A program made the translations under genes and the position numbers. A DNA stretch of 64,000 nucleotides, taken from positions 6,587,501 to 6,651,500 of the forward strand of contig NC_092572.1 of assembly GCF_037975245.1 (NCBI RefSeq), in the 5' to 3' direction. The notes under the pieces are model-generated. The model saw nothing but the letters and a program-made list of their open reading frames with translations. It was not told the DNA's origin and searched no databases. Positions within the stretch are counted from its first letter, which is position 1. The number at the start of each line of letters is the position of its first letter. Below are positions 52,086 to 64,000 of the stretch, in pieces. This DNA is from Apostichopus japonicus (Eukaryota > Echinodermata > Holothuroidea > Aspidochirotida > Stichopodidae).

Positions 52086-55030
52086 AATAACTAATTGCTC
52101 CAATATCAAAATTTCGATTCATTAGTCTTCTACAAAACGATTTAATGACACAAAACCGGCTGAACAATACGGCTGATTCAAGGGATGTAAGTGTTTTTTG
52201 TAACTGTGCATATTGGAAAAAAGTAAGGCGCTCAACATAATTGTGTACATGATTTATACTTTACCGCATTTTGTCAAAGAGTACATTTTAATATTACTCT
52301 GACGTAATTTTATGCATTTTCATGTTTAATCCAAGCTTATATTTGATGCACTTTGGAGTAGAAAATTGACATTGAATCGACCTACACCTCATATTAAAGT
52401 TCATACTTTATTTGACTAGTGATAGTGATATAGTTATAGTTATAGGTTACTTAAATGATCTGTGGAGACTCGTTTTTACTTAAGACAACACTATAATATC
52501 ATGCTGTAATGTAACCGTCAATAGATGAATGGAGATAACTGTTTCTGAAGGGAACATATATTAGTTTCATAGAGTCTAAATTATGATGATTCGATGAGAA
52601 ATCGACTTGTCTGCCCAACTATACAAAGCGACAAAGCACAAATCTAAGTTATAATGGTGTGATGTGTTGTACAGATACAATCCGTTGTAACAATCAAGCT
52701 AGATTCACAATTTATGAGCTGCTTTTATGGACTTTCTCAAGTGTAAATGTATTTTGTTTAATCAAATGATGGGCTGATCATAATTATATTCATAAGTCAT
52801 ATATTATTAACAAAGTGTTTGAACTGTTATTTGCGTGTTTTTCACGATGATTGCTGTGCTTGTATCATTCTAAGCACATTGCATACTTCTAGTTCATTGC
52901 AGAACATTCGATAATTGTGTTTCTTCCTAAATATCTTTTTTTTGCAATCGTGAAAATTTCTTTGCTTTCAGAGCCCCGAAGAGACGTATATGTTTAGGAC
53001 TGAAATTTGTCGACAGTAAAAGTTTTTTGTCTTTTATGATCGCTAGTTTGGCTGAACAGACTTGGTAACACTCGACCCTGTCTGAAACAAGGACATACAT
53101 GACAAAGATTAAACCGCACAAAGTACGCTATTGCGGAGTCGCTAAAGGGCAAATAGTATAATCAGGCTTGTAACTGAAAATCCGAAAGCGAAACAACACG
53201 TGATGATACTCAATAGACTACAAAAGTTAAGTTAGTTAATCACATACTTAACAGAGCATCATTATCCGAAATGCTATTAAACAGCGAACAGTTTATATTT
53301 TAAGGTTGCGAAAATAAAGCACTTCAAACGCTTTTTGTTTCATCTAGTTAAGTGCATGTAATTAACATTAAACGTCGTTTCGGTGTAAGCTGTTGTTGCT
53401 GCACATTTGTATACAATTTCCTTGTATTGTGTGAATAAGGTTACTTAGTTCAAGTCATTGTATTAAAATGTCACTAATCCCACCCACTGAAAAGGCCTTT
53501 CTGGTGACTTAACTTAATTACTGAACAACAGTGCTGACATTTTCTGAATCTGATGTAAATATCACATCCTCACAGCATTTCGTGTTGCAAAGATATGATT
53601 TTATTAATCATTTATTTCCTTTATAATTTGGCAATCATTTATTCAAATACGAAAATAATATTGTAAAAAAAATACATTTTGATAAAATTCAAAGTACAGA
53701 GGACTTTGACTTCTATTCAAACATTCCAAATGTATCATATGTCCATGATAAATCAATGAGAAGATTATTATAGCCTAAGTAAAGCTTCCAGAGAGAATTT
53801 GTCCAGATGATATTACAGACCCCCTACTGTGATCCAATTCCCTGGAATAGTTGAAGGTTTAGCCAGTTAAATTAGATTACACTCAATCAACCATAGTTCG
53901 AGTTAATGGCATGATATTGAGTTGGGGGTTTCAACAAGCAGTGCGGAACATGTTTCTCTGCAATACACGTTTTACCAGAAATCCCTTTAAAACATCAAAC
54001 CTTATTTTTGTTTCTGAAATGATTCTTTCATTATATAATGCATGTTAGGTAAGCTAACATATACATCATGTAAGAAAGAATCTACAATTTATCTAGGTGA
54101 AATGGTATATTATTGCATAATATATGTCATAATGTCCCTCTTACACTGAAAGAAACTCCATTAGTTATCAGCAAGGCTTACACAAATTATTAATTGAACG
54201 GATGCAAAATTTAACACAGCATTAATGTTTTATTTGACGTATTCAGGTATCTCTTTAATTTGTTTGAAATTTTCACAGAATTGTTATAACATACTATTAA
54301 AGCACGAAAATAGTAAGAGTGCTCCTGTGCATTCTTCTCAAACCAAATTCCATATCCACTCATTAAACATGCAAGGTGTTTATTTAATACACATCATCGC
54401 ATTTGGATAAAAGTCGTTCATTAAAAGTTCAAAACGCCTTTATAGTTTATAAAGAGCGTAAAATAGAAAGATAAAGAATGTACAAAGAGCATGATAATAT
54501 GCACTAAAGAATACGATATTGACAAGTGTTATTTTCAAATGACATCAACGTATTTCTTTTTGTTTAAAGACGCTCGAAAAAAGCATACTATAATTCTTTA
54601 TGTTCATCGGCTACTGCATGATTTACAGACTGTATGTACGAGACTGTTGGACGCTATCCCAGTGAAACTATTTAAATTTTACCCCTTTCTTTCAAGTGGG
54701 TTTAATGGGTTTATTCTTTATTAGTCTCTCAGTTGATAGGTTCGGTTATTGAATATAGTTATCTGGGTATTCACATTTGATTTTAATTCAACTTCCTTGT
54801 TCAGCACTATTTCATCTACTGTGGTGTATATTAGTGCATTGTGTGGTGCCCTTTTAGGTATGTTACTAAAAGTAAATTGTAAAATACCCAAAAGAGATGT
54901 TAAATCATGAGGGCTTGATTGTTTTCAAATGCGCAGGCGCCAAAAGGGATTTCAATCACTAGTTGTGTAATAATCAGTTACCTTAAAGAGTGGACAAGTA
55001 TTCCACGACAGTGTGTCGCAGCTGAAAAAG
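52086..55030. other. Intergenic DNA upstream of gene C, nothing recognised
   Basis: No repeats with clear ends and no coding signal, apart from the promoter candidate at its right border. Confidence 0.35.
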
Positions 55031-55037
55031 GGGGATG

Positions 55038-55046
55038 TATAAATAG
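55038..55046 (+). promoter_or_regulatory. TATA box candidate for gene C
   Basis: TATAAATAG, a near-consensus TATA box, 88 nt upstream of the gene C start codon (55134) and in a locally G-rich setting. Transcription would begin near 55070. Confidence 0.5.
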
Positions 55047-55133
55047 AGGGAACCATTTCCATTGAAGAGAAGAATATGACATGATTGTGTGATGCATCTT
55101 CTTGTCTATAACTCCGTTTTACCTGTTTTTAAA

Positions 55134-55212
55134 ATGTTGCTACTTAAAAAGTTATACGCAACATGGATTTTTCTGTACGTGATAACAGCTGGACTACGAC
55201 AGGCTACGGCAG
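55134..55212 (+). CDS. Gene C: signal peptide exon
   Basis: ATG at 55134 opens MLLLKKLYATWIFLYVITAG and LRQATA, a signal peptide; phase 1 at donor GTACTA. An upstream ATG at 55083 stops after two codons. Confidence 0.8.
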
Positions 55213-58200
55213 GTACTAAGAAAGTATTATTCATTAATACATGTCCTTATAACCTATGAGAAGAAACCAAAATGTAAATGTAATACTTAAATTTACAATC
55301 AAAAAGCCAAAATAGCTTAAAGAATGCGTTCTGTGTTTGCTACCAGTGACATATGATTTATTAACACATTTTAGGGAGAAATAATTTGATTTCCAATTAG
55401 CACCGCTTGGATATACTTCTATTTGTACCTTTAAAAATCGATGTTTCCTATTCACAGATAAGCACAACGTTCAGTGGCAGACTACACGTACACAATTGGC
55501 AAAAGCCGGTTTCCCTGTGGAATTAACGTGTTCGTTTGCTTTCACGGAAAGTGGATATTTAGTGTCGTGGAACAAAAACGGAGTCAACTTAGTAAAGCAC
55601 GATCCAGAAAACTCCCTAACAATAACTCGGGATGGGCGCATGTATAACATAAGTACACAAGAGAAAACTGCTACTCTACGAATACAGGATGTAAGTTTTG
55701 ATGATGCTGGGGAATATTCCTGTAGAACAGTTTTCCCTGTGAACGGTAGACCGGAAGCCAGGTATTGGAAGCTAGTAGTACAAGGTATTTGAGACCATTT
55801 TTTGTTCCATAGTTTAACATATTCAATAGTGTAAATCACCATGTTGTTGACATTAGCACATCGTTCTAAATCGTCAATTATCTTTCTCAGATGGTCCAAT
55901 ACTGAATTCTATCAGCTCTGTTATGGAGAACCAAACTTTGTCAGCAGAATGTTGTGTGACATTCACAGATAGCAGAATTCAAGTGAAGTATTTGTGGTCG
56001 ATTGGTGTTCTACTGGTAACGACATACAGATCCAACGTCACCGAAAACCCCACTTGCAGTAATGTATCTTTCACAGCAACAAGACAACATCACAACAAGT
56101 TCTTGGTTTGCAAAATAGAAAACAATTTGAATTCGTCGACACAAGAGAGGATAAATGTCACTTGTGAGTATAGCGACATTCAGATCACAAAAGATTAAAT
56201 CACATAAGCATATTAATCATTTAATGATATGCAATCAAGAAACTTATCACTGTTGTAAATTTGATAACTGAACGATTAAGATGTATGATGAATTAGTCGT
56301 TAAAACGTTTTTGTACTAAAGTGACTTAAATTCACAACGTTTACTATGGGAGTTATCACGTCATAATCAAATGAGTCAGTTCCAAAATTCTTGGCTTCTA
56401 TCTCTCAATATAAAATCCAATAATGCTGCTTATATAGGCCAACATAAAGCCATGCAATTGTTAAAGCGAAGATTGACTGCTTGCTTCCTCAAGAGGAGAA
56501 CAATGGACTTCTTGTTGAAACACAATTACAAATTCATACAAAGTTTAATGTATTTTATTAACAAACATTATACTCCAAAAGTCGAACATACCAGTATTGT
56601 TGTATTAAAACATTGCTAAAAATTATGTTTGTTCGAAAGAAATTCTGGTATTTTTGAAGGAAATTTTATAAACGCGTAGTACATGTACCATAATATAATT
56701 ATGGCGTTTATAGTACATTCCAGGTGTTTGGATTTGGTACCTAAGACAGATGATAATAATAATGTTGTTTTTCTTTTAACTTTCAAATTTCAGTCCTAGC
56801 AACTATTGTAATATTTTCGAAACAAACGTACGAAATGGGGGCTACCAAGTAGTCATCGAATGTGCTACCGACGGACATCCCATCCCTGATGTCTTCCTCC
56901 AGAAAAAAGTATTGGACAAATGGGAAGATGTAATGGATGTGCTCCCTGCAATAGATAGGGTTACGACTGAACGACGTCAAGTTACGTGGAAATTCTACTC
57001 CATAAATAAATACAGTAAACAGGAAGAGGCATACAGATGTCGGGCTAACAACACGTTTCGGTATTTTGATGTTAGCGATGTTGTTATGATTAATATAAAG
57101 AGTGAGTATTTAACTTAAGTTCCAATTGCTCTTTGAAAACTGGATAAAACATATGGAATATTTGAAATCAATTGTATTACTTAAAGTATGACGGAAGTAA
57201 TGGAAGGTATTATTACAATAACACACCAAAGAACATTTACAGAGTGTCAAAATATAGTTTGTCATTGATAACGAGGAATCATAACCTTCCTATATAAACC
57301 GTTTGTTTAATCTTGCATCTCTGTTTCAAGCTATATGCTTTCAAGATAATCACGTTTGATGTAATTTTTTTAATTTGACTACCTTCTTTTTACAAATTCA
57401 GTAACATTTGATGTATTTCTACTGGAGAATATCCAAGCCATTATCTGCGTTTTTGTCGCCTCTGTCATAATCGTTGCGTTACTCGTAACGTTTAGATATC
57501 ATCAAAGTAAGTATTCTGGATAAAGGACCATATACTATTTCCCTGTAATGCATAGATTCAAAGATGCCAAATACGAAAATGAAATGGAGAAATAATTTCA
57601 AACTGGTTAGAATGACAATTTGTAAGTTTACATATAACAGTATATATGGAGTTCAATAAGAGTGACTCCTGTTATATAGACAACAATTGCTGGCAACACC
57701 TAATCGAAATTGTGACAATTATATCACATAAACTGCCACTGATTGCATTCTTCCAAGTTGTAATTAATTAAAAATGGTTGAGCTGCATACAGTGACGAAA
57801 TTGGTGGTGAAATCTTAAGTTAATTGAGTTGTCACCTATCCTACAGGTATGTGATACTGAGTATGTATTTACTATATTGAAGCTATAATGGCAATGCCGA
57901 ATAGTGCTCCTGTCATATCATATTTCACTTCCTCAAAGGAAATAAAGGGTAAACCTGTGAGTATAAATTTTTGAACTTAGAACGAACTGGTTTTTCTTCT
58001 GTTTACAACACTTTAAAAAATTTTACACACCTCAAGTGAAGCTTTCTTTACACCTAGTCAACTGAGCAGCGGAAGTGTGTGTATGCACAATTCACTTGTT
58101 CGTGAAAAATTCTGTTTAAAAGCTGATATGCTGACAGTTTGCTCTGATTTCATTTCATTGACTAATTAATTTAAATAAATGCGAGAAAAGTAATATAGAA

Positions 58201-60898
58201 GTATATTTATTTTCTTTCTCTTTTTTAGAAAAGGTTTCGCGTAATGTCCTTCCTGTTGTCACAAGGTATTTGGAAAAATATAATTATTTTATCGTTTGGG
58301 AAGACGACCATTTGTGTGTCCAAACATGGGTACTCTGTAGGTTTGACATTGTCTTGGTCATTGTATGTATGTGATTTTAGATCTGTGAACATAGACAAAC
58401 GTCTAGTTAAAGTCCAAAGCTATTGGAGATATAAACATTAGGCCTACCTCTACTTAAGGTTATTGTTACACCGAAAATGAAACATATTTCGCATTCGTTA
58501 TATTCCATAATTAATGAGATATATGTGAAAATAATAATAAATCCTTAGAAATTTCCACCCTCTAGTTTTATGTGTTTGTTAGTCACACTTTAAAGTAATA
58601 AACTATCATATTTACATCTCTGCATGGTGAAATTTTGACTGCACTTTTTTGTCTTACGTGACAAAAAGAGAAAATAACGTATTTCTTATTTCGCTCGTAT
58701 GTATCATAGATTTAGTCGGTTGGTAAGGAATTCTATGCATTTACCAAGTAATTTTTATCGAGCCAGCAACAACCAGGCACCAACTCTTCCAGATGTTAGA
58801 AGTAGGTTCACAGATAATTTTGTTATGAGAGTAACGAGAATCATTTATTGTGTTCCAAGGCATTTGGATAAGAAAATGCAGTGACATTTACTACTAAGGG
58901 GTGCAAAGCTCTTCATGAACTGCATAGGAACTGCAAAATTAATGACGATGTTTAGCACATTAATGAGAGCCGTCAACCACTGTAGTTAAAAGTTTTTGTA
59001 AGAAATTCATATATAATTATGTTTAACGTCCAATATTCGATGATGGTTTTGTTTTTTAGTTAAATTAATTCTCAGTAATGAAGAAGGGTTGGTATCTGGC
59101 AACAATATGGTCATATCAGAGCCGAATTACCGCATCAAATATCTACTGAATGCCGAGACAGAGCTTCATGGTGCAGTTTAGCATGTACCTATAACTAGAA
59201 AACATTTTAGTTTTGGGAAAAAAATCAATTTTTGTAAATCAGTAGCAAAAGAATGGAATCAGTTTGCACAAATTCACGTACCATAGTTGATATTACTTGA
59301 CTATTGACCTCTTAGACGTAAGAATTAAAAGTAGATTCACCATTTACATACTCAATTGTTATACTAGCGTGGATTCCAAAACCTTCCAGATGGTATCGTT
59401 CTAATTGTTAATTTTCATATATTTTTTTGTTTTGTATCGTGTGGACTTTGATGTATATTGATCTTTTATTTTCACATCTTTTAGAGGTTTTATATTCTTA
59501 TCACACATGGGCTGTCCTTACAAACTATCTACGAGAAATTAACGATAGGCCCATACACAGTAATACGCTTAGGCTTCTACCGGGTGTGGTCAACTTGCGG
59601 CCCTTAATCAATGCTCTTGGATTACGAAACGTGGTGTGAGAGCCGGCCAAAATAACCCACGGCCAGTCAATACTGTTTTAACTACAAGGAATGATTCAAG
59701 GACTTTCATCTCCACTCAACGTCCAGCAATGAATGACCGAGTGACCAAGTGTGGTATCATGCCATCTTAAATGTGTGCGGATGATGTAAACTCGGCTGCT
59801 GAATGCTACAATACTTCTTTGAAATGTATTCTTGATCGGAATGCATCTTTATAATAATATTGCCAAGTAATGGATATAGTTCCTCACCATAAATTGAAAA
59901 TCGTTCTAAAGAAATAAACAAATAATATGGTTTTAACAAATGTTTATTCCCCTTGGATTTAACAGATATCCCTGGTTTTAGTAGCAATATCCAAATAGAT
60001 CAGTCGTTGGACCCATATGAAGAGTAAGTGTGGCAACTATTCATTGGTTTTAATCATTACTTTGATGTATCGAAACCGAACTTTGAAAAACAACTTAAAC
60101 AAGCAATTGGGAAGGTTAAGAAGTGTTAATGTTAATAACGAGAGGTAAACAAACAACACTTGGCCTTACTATTGTCAATGTCTTAGTTTACATTATGCTT
60201 GGATTTTATCAAATAAGGTACCGGAAGTCTATGTGAACCCAATATCGGTCTACATAATTAATATTTTCTTCAGCTTATAGAAAACATATATTCTGATAAA
60301 CACGTAGGTGATTAAAGCACAACACTGTGTGGTGTGGTGGAAACGTAACTTTTACATCTTCTCGGGCATGTATCATCCCCGACGATTAATATCTTCAAAC
60401 CAACAGGGATAATCGAATTGGGCAGTACCAAATTCTTAGTTACCATACGATTGCATTACGGAGTCACAGACAGGTGATGTGTGATAACAAAAATATATAG
60501 ATTTTCTTCTGTGACTGTGTAACGTTTATAAATAACCAAGAGTCTCGTAAGTAAAGTTAATTATTATATTTTATGTATGATATATATCATATAAAGTGTA
60601 ATATTTTTTTTCAATAACGAATGAATGCAGACTTCCAAGCAACGGCGTGGATGAAGGAGAAGAACATACATTGGACCTCAACCTCTCCAACGAAGTTGCC
60701 AGTTATGCCATCATTGAAAACAATAGGTAAATTGCTCTGGAATTGTATTTAAATGTAAAGGTACTGTTGGTTAGTCTCAACGAAGTGTTCTAAAACAATT
60801 TACAAAGTCCATGTTTATAATTATTTTATTTCTTCGTTCTTGTTTTTTACATTTATTTCGTTTTATCGTCTTTTCTCTTTAGAGTTGCAGGACTTTAA
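55134..60898 (+). CDS. Gene C: three-Ig receptor with YxxL/I tail, kinase-less
   Basis: Predicted type I membrane receptor of about 464 residues if the one-base defect in Ig3 is ignored. Exons: 55134-55212 (signal), 55458-55784 (Ig1), 55891-56163 (Ig2), 56794-57101 (Ig3, frameshifted), 57402-57506 (membrane), 58229-58265, 59076-59170 (tentative), 59966-60023, 60631-60726, 60883-60898. Ig2 is a paralogue of gene A Ig2. No kinase exon follows; the tail ends after two YxxL/I-type tyrosines. It may be an active receptor with an assembly error, or a recent pseudogene. It is the second-best supported gene of the cluster. Confidence 0.75.
55458..55784 (+). CDS. Gene C: Ig1 exon, V-type
   Basis: 327-nt phase 1-1 exon. 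B-strand Cys in PVELTCSFAF, core Trp in LVSWNKNG, F-strand motif FDDAGEYSCRT (D-x-G-x-Y-x-C). It ends LVVQ-G, as does gene B Ig1. Confidence 0.93.
55891..56163 (+). CDS. Gene C: Ig2 exon, paralogue of gene A Ig2
   Basis: 273-nt phase 1-1 exon, donor GTGAGT. It shares AECCVTFTDS, KYLWSIGV, CSNVSFTATR and NKFLVCKI with the exon at 486-758, at identical length. Confidence 0.92.
56794..57101 (+). CDS. Gene C: Ig3 exon with apparent 1-nt frameshift
   Basis: Acceptor CAAATTTCAG, donor GTGAGT. The entry frame reads TIVIFSKQTYEMG and then meets a stop. After the GGGGG run at 56837-56841 another frame reads GYQVVIECATDGHPIPD and continues as a good Ig domain (VTWKFYS, EEAYRCRANN) to a phase-1 end. 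One more base in the run would make both halves one frame. It is either a homopolymer sequencing error or a real mutation. Confidence 0.75.
57402..57506 (+). CDS. Gene C: transmembrane exon
   Basis: 105-nt phase 1-1 exon encoding IQAIICVFVASVIIVALLVT followed by FRYHQ. Donor GTAAGT. Confidence 0.9.
58229..58265 (+). CDS. Gene C: juxtamembrane mini-exon
   Basis: 37-nt exon after CTCTTTTTTAG, phase 1 in, phase 2 out, encoding about KVSRNVLPVVTR; donor GTATTT. Same position and phases as the gene A mini-exon 11037-11061. Confidence 0.6.
59076..59170 (+). CDS. Gene C: tentative cytoplasmic exon
   Basis: 95 nt from acceptor AATTCTCAG to a weak donor GTGCAG; phase 2 in, phase 1 out, which is exactly what the neighbours need. 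It encodes NEEGLVSGNNMVISEPNYRI and continues to TELH. Phase is the main support. Confidence 0.4.
59966..60023 (+). CDS. Gene C: tail exon with YEEL
   Basis: 58-nt exon, phase 1 in, phase 2 out, encoding PGFSSNIQIDQSLDPYEE; donor GTAAGT. With the first residue of the next exon the end reads DPYEEL, a YxxL motif. Confidence 0.7.
60631..60726 (+). CDS. Gene C: tail exon with YAII
   Basis: 96-nt exon, phase 2 in and out, encoding LPSNGVDEGEEHTLDLNLSN then EVASYAIIENN. The acidic tail with YAII makes a second YxxI motif 23 residues after YEEL. Confidence 0.75.
60883..60898 (+). CDS. Gene C: terminal exon
   Basis: After CTTTTCTCTTTAG the phase-2 frame gives V-A-G-L and TAA (60896-60898). Confidence 0.6.
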
Positions 60899-63887
60899 CA
60901 GTTGGCCACGACGAAAAAAAGCAAGAAGAAGAAGATGATTAAATTTGAATTTTACCAGAATAACAACGACGTAGATATAAAATAACCATTCTTGGATATC
61001 AGATAAAATGAATACCTGTTTGTTTGGCACACTCTCATAGACCTTTTGAAAAGTTTGAAGTTAGAGCTAGCTTCTCTTAATCTTCTCTCTACTGTATATA
61101 CTGTGGATAAGGTATTGTAAATAATTGACAGTTGTACCAAATTGTACACTAATTGCTACTTATTTCACAAGAATTATGGTACTAAATTTGGTCGACTATA
61201 GTTTGTAGTGGGCAGTATAGTTGGGTAACGACATTTTTTATTTTACTATATATTTTTTACCAATTTCTCATCGGAAACAAGAGGGCAATCCATGAATCAA
61301 GCATTCACGAGTTTACATGTTCAGGCACATAACAACCAAGTTTGAACTTGATCGGACTGACGGTATAGGAGGAGTTCTCGACATACGTTTTTGCTCACCC
61401 AGACACAAACACGGGCGCGTACACACATCCTCATATTCCCGATAGTGGTTAAGGACATTATCTCATCACCCTATTCTCCCTATACAGTACATATAGGAAG
61501 ATGAGATAGTAAAAGAAGTTAAGTACTTTGCGCGCGTGTGTGTGCGCGTGTATGTGTATATGTAAGGTATCTCAGAATTCTCCCGCCAAGCAGATGGAAG
61601 GCACATTTCTTTCGTGATTACCTTGAAGAAAGCTCCGTTGATATCAAATGATCACAAGGCAAAGATCAATGAAAACAAACCAATATTTGGCATAACGCGC
61701 ATGCTAAAGTAATGAAAAAGTCAACAGTAACATGTAAGAAATAAAACTCACAAATTGTTCATCGTATTCATTCTTGTTGAATGCTCAGATGGTCTATAGA
61801 GGTTAATGGATAAACTTGACTTATTTGTATGTCACAAACTTCTCGTAACCGTAGTACGCTATAGGAACTTCACACATGGTGGGTGAACCTGTATTTATCT
61901 TCATATGGTGCCTTCTTGTGATGTTAAAAATTGTTTTTACCATTATTACGAGTGTGTCATAAACTTGGCGTGCAACGTCAAAAGTGACGTGATACTTGGA
62001 AGTCATATAGGCCATCAGCTGAAACTCAAAAAGAGGCTGTAAAATCAGTTTCGTTCCAGCAACACTGGGTCTACATTTTTAAAGCATTTTTGGGTAGTTC
62101 AATGCATCACAGACATTATATCAAAAGTTCTCAAAAAAAAATTCCTGCAGTATTTTCGTAACGCACCCTCGAAATTGGGTATGTTATATAGACATCACGT
62201 GCTACGATGCTATGTATTAGGAACACACTAACGTTAGATTTGGTACAGTGGTGCATACATACCACTCTTTTCTTATATGTTTAATTACGACTGATATATT
62301 TTTGTTTGTATAATAGTTGGGTCAGGTTTATAAGAATGGTTTAAGAGGTTTCTGGTCGAAGGGTCAGTGAGGGTTGTTTTCAGGCATAACAAGTTGTGCC
62401 CCCCCCCTCCATTTTCGCCAAAATGGTAAAAAACACATTCTCAGCTTTGAAATATGAAATACAATTTTTACACATTATAACTTAAGGGTTTTCATTATAA
62501 AAATGTACCACTTTTAATAAACTCAGATATAATGCTTTGTAATAAATCAAATATTTTTAAATTTCCCCCTATGTTATGAATGCATTTCGTCTGTGCATGT
62601 ATGCGTAAATATACACATATAATGAAAAGTTCCTCTCCATAATTGTTACACTCCCCATCCAAACTGTTTTACACATGTGACCCCCTCCCTCTCTACTTTA
62701 CATGTAGCTAAATCCCTAGTTACAGTGAGATGTGCCAATGTCCTAAGACCAGTGAGCTATTTCTTTTGTATAAATCAATATATAAGTTGGCACACTAAGA
62801 CGTCATGGCATATCGTAGATGTGAAATAAAGTTATAGTCGGTATATATCGTTTACCTTAGTACTCTTTCTACAGTCTTCCGCAAAACTAGGTATTTTCTC
62901 CATGTTACGGAAACGACATGTTTATAATTCGTGTTCCTGCAAAAAGAGTTTCCAAGGGAGTTAACGTATAAAAGAAAAGATCAACAAGGTTTCGAATGGT
63001 ATTTTGAATAATAATAGTTCTATATTCTACAAATAATATGAATAATAAAGGTGAATGGTACAAATAAGTGAATAACGAAGACAGTTAACTTAAGCCCCAG
63101 ATAGAAAGAAATAATGTATCTATTAAGACTGGGTCGATACACTCAATGGTGTAGTATAGCTGGGCCTTTGCGATGATTCAAGATACAGGTTCTTCATCAA
63201 AAGGCGCAGCGCGGAATTAATAAATGATTAAAAGTTCATGAGGACAGTTGTACTAGTTATAACAGGATCCACTTCAATTCACTGCATGGAAGTTAGATAT
63301 GGTATGGCAAAGGGAAAGGGAAAGTCCATTCCGTAGTAGAGGTGAAGATAATTAGATTAAATAAAAGTCACTAAAGACTTGAATATCCTTCAGTCAAAAC
63401 TTGAACAGATAGACAAAACGTTTTAACAATATGAATAAAACAGGTAACGAAATGTTACCGCAAAACAATAAAGAACCGTGATATTGGAACAGGGTCAGGG
63501 GCGATGGTTCCCCAACAACAGTATATAAACCTCTGACTGGTTTCAGGACGCGGTATTTGCATCATCGTCATCAGTAAATGTAGTTGTGAATATGCAAGAG
63601 GTAAAGCATGCCCATAACACCCTCCTCCCCCCTCCCCTCCCCTCCCCTCTCAGAAAAAAGTGTGATTTGAAGAAAATGTGGATATTTATCATAAGGTGTC
63701 TGGTAGGTAGGGTAATCTATATAAAACTACTAATAGCTAAAATGAATATGAATAAGTTCATGTTTTCTGAGTTCCTTTAAACTCTGGGGAACAAAATAAT
63801 GACAACATGACTTCAAAAAAGTTAACCCTCTTCACAAACTTCAAACTTGATTAAAATTTCAGACTAAGATATCAAGATTTAACACCA
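60899..63887. other. 3' flank of gene C, nothing recognised
   Basis: Contains a C-run at about 62399-62410 and a pyrimidine tract of CCCCT units at 63620-63652. No gene recognised. Confidence 0.4.
61739..61744 (+). terminator. Possible polyadenylation signal of gene C
   Basis: AATAAA about 840 nt after the stop codon. It would imply a long 3' untranslated region. Confidence 0.25.
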
Positions 63888-63998
63888 TCACAGTTCATCC
63901 TCCAAATCATCTTCCCCTGCATCAACAATCTCAACATCCTCTTGGAAGTTGCTGCAATTTCTACATTTACATAGGTCTGTACACGGTAGTTGTGCATT
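63888..63998 (-). CDS. Unidentified minus-strand frame, C-terminal end (partial)
   Basis: Read on the minus strand from the window edge, the frame gives QLPCTDLCKCRNCSNFQEDV, then an acidic end DAGEDDLEDEL and TGA (63888-63890). The compact C-x3-C-x-C-x2-C cluster followed by an acidic tail looks like a real protein end; similar cysteine tails occur in transposon-encoded proteins. The rest lies beyond the window. Confidence 0.4.
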   Translation of the reverse strand, partial: NAQLPCTDLCKCRNCSNFQEDVEIVDAGEDDLEDEL

Positions 63999-64000
63999 CA

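Larger units (their letters stand above)
57507..59965 (+). other. Gene C introns around the juxtamembrane exons
   Basis: Apart from the two small exons listed, this is A+T-rich non-coding DNA. Frames at 58699-58884 and AKEWNQF near 59250 vaguely recall transposon proteins but are too short to name. Confidence 0.4.

Noticed and set aside
59190..59290. AKEWNQF-type sequence as a LINE or transposase remnant
   Set aside because: The match is only a few residues and the frame is short; not enough to call.

Overview
This is A+T-rich eukaryotic nuclear DNA from an animal. Coding sequence is split into short exons with GT-AG introns, most of the rest is degraded transposons and simple repeats, and there is no prokaryotic gene organisation. 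The proteins are immunoglobulin-domain receptors, one with a divergent receptor tyrosine kinase (RTK) domain. With the non-LTR retrotransposon remnants this suggests an invertebrate, perhaps a marine deuterostome such as an echinoderm. That taxon is an inference, not something the sequence proves. Exons were assembled by reading splice sites and phase; no transcript evidence was available.

Three receptor genes lie head to tail on the + strand. Gene A (1-16245; 5' end outside the window) has the last bases of one Ig exon, an Ig exon (486-758), three copies of another Ig exon inside a 1.55-kb tandem triplication (1486-6151), a membrane exon (10461-10556), three juxtamembrane exons and an eight-exon kinase-like domain plus tail ending at 16245. 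All phases agree and the region from 486 reads as 840 codons without a stop. The kinase has HPG in place of HRD and DFW in place of DFG, so it is a predicted pseudokinase. Gene B (27442-44131) encodes a signal peptide, two Ig domains, one membrane span, a basic stop-transfer stretch and a heptad-rich tail built from mini-exons of 11 to 21 codons (403 residues in total). Gene C (55134-60898) encodes a signal peptide, three Ig domains, a membrane span and a short tail with two YxxL/I-type tyrosines and no kinase. Its Ig2 exon is a clear paralogue of gene A Ig2 with the same length (273 nt). One Ig exon of gene C carries an apparent one-base frameshift in a G run.

The genes look like a locus of modular receptors: similar extracellular parts, joined by phase-1 introns, carry three different cytoplasmic modules (pseudokinase, coiled coil, tyrosine-motif tail). 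An immune or recognition role is an inference.

Introns and intergenic DNA hold: a 1.7-kb terminal-inverted-repeat element with seven copies of one 13-bp motif (6675-8375); a foldback-like array (8385-9810); two inverted copies of a hairpin repeat, one in an intron of gene A and one in an intron of gene B; long inverted arms around a dead L1/Tx1-like LINE (20190-23575); other LINE fragments (6215, 24400, 31344, 39650); a 300-bp perfect-looking hairpin (46162-46463); a TTAA-flanked MITE (48729-49386); a further TIR element (50743-52085); several TA microsatellites; and several local tandem duplications. The last 110 bases contain the 3' end of an unidentified minus-strand reading frame.
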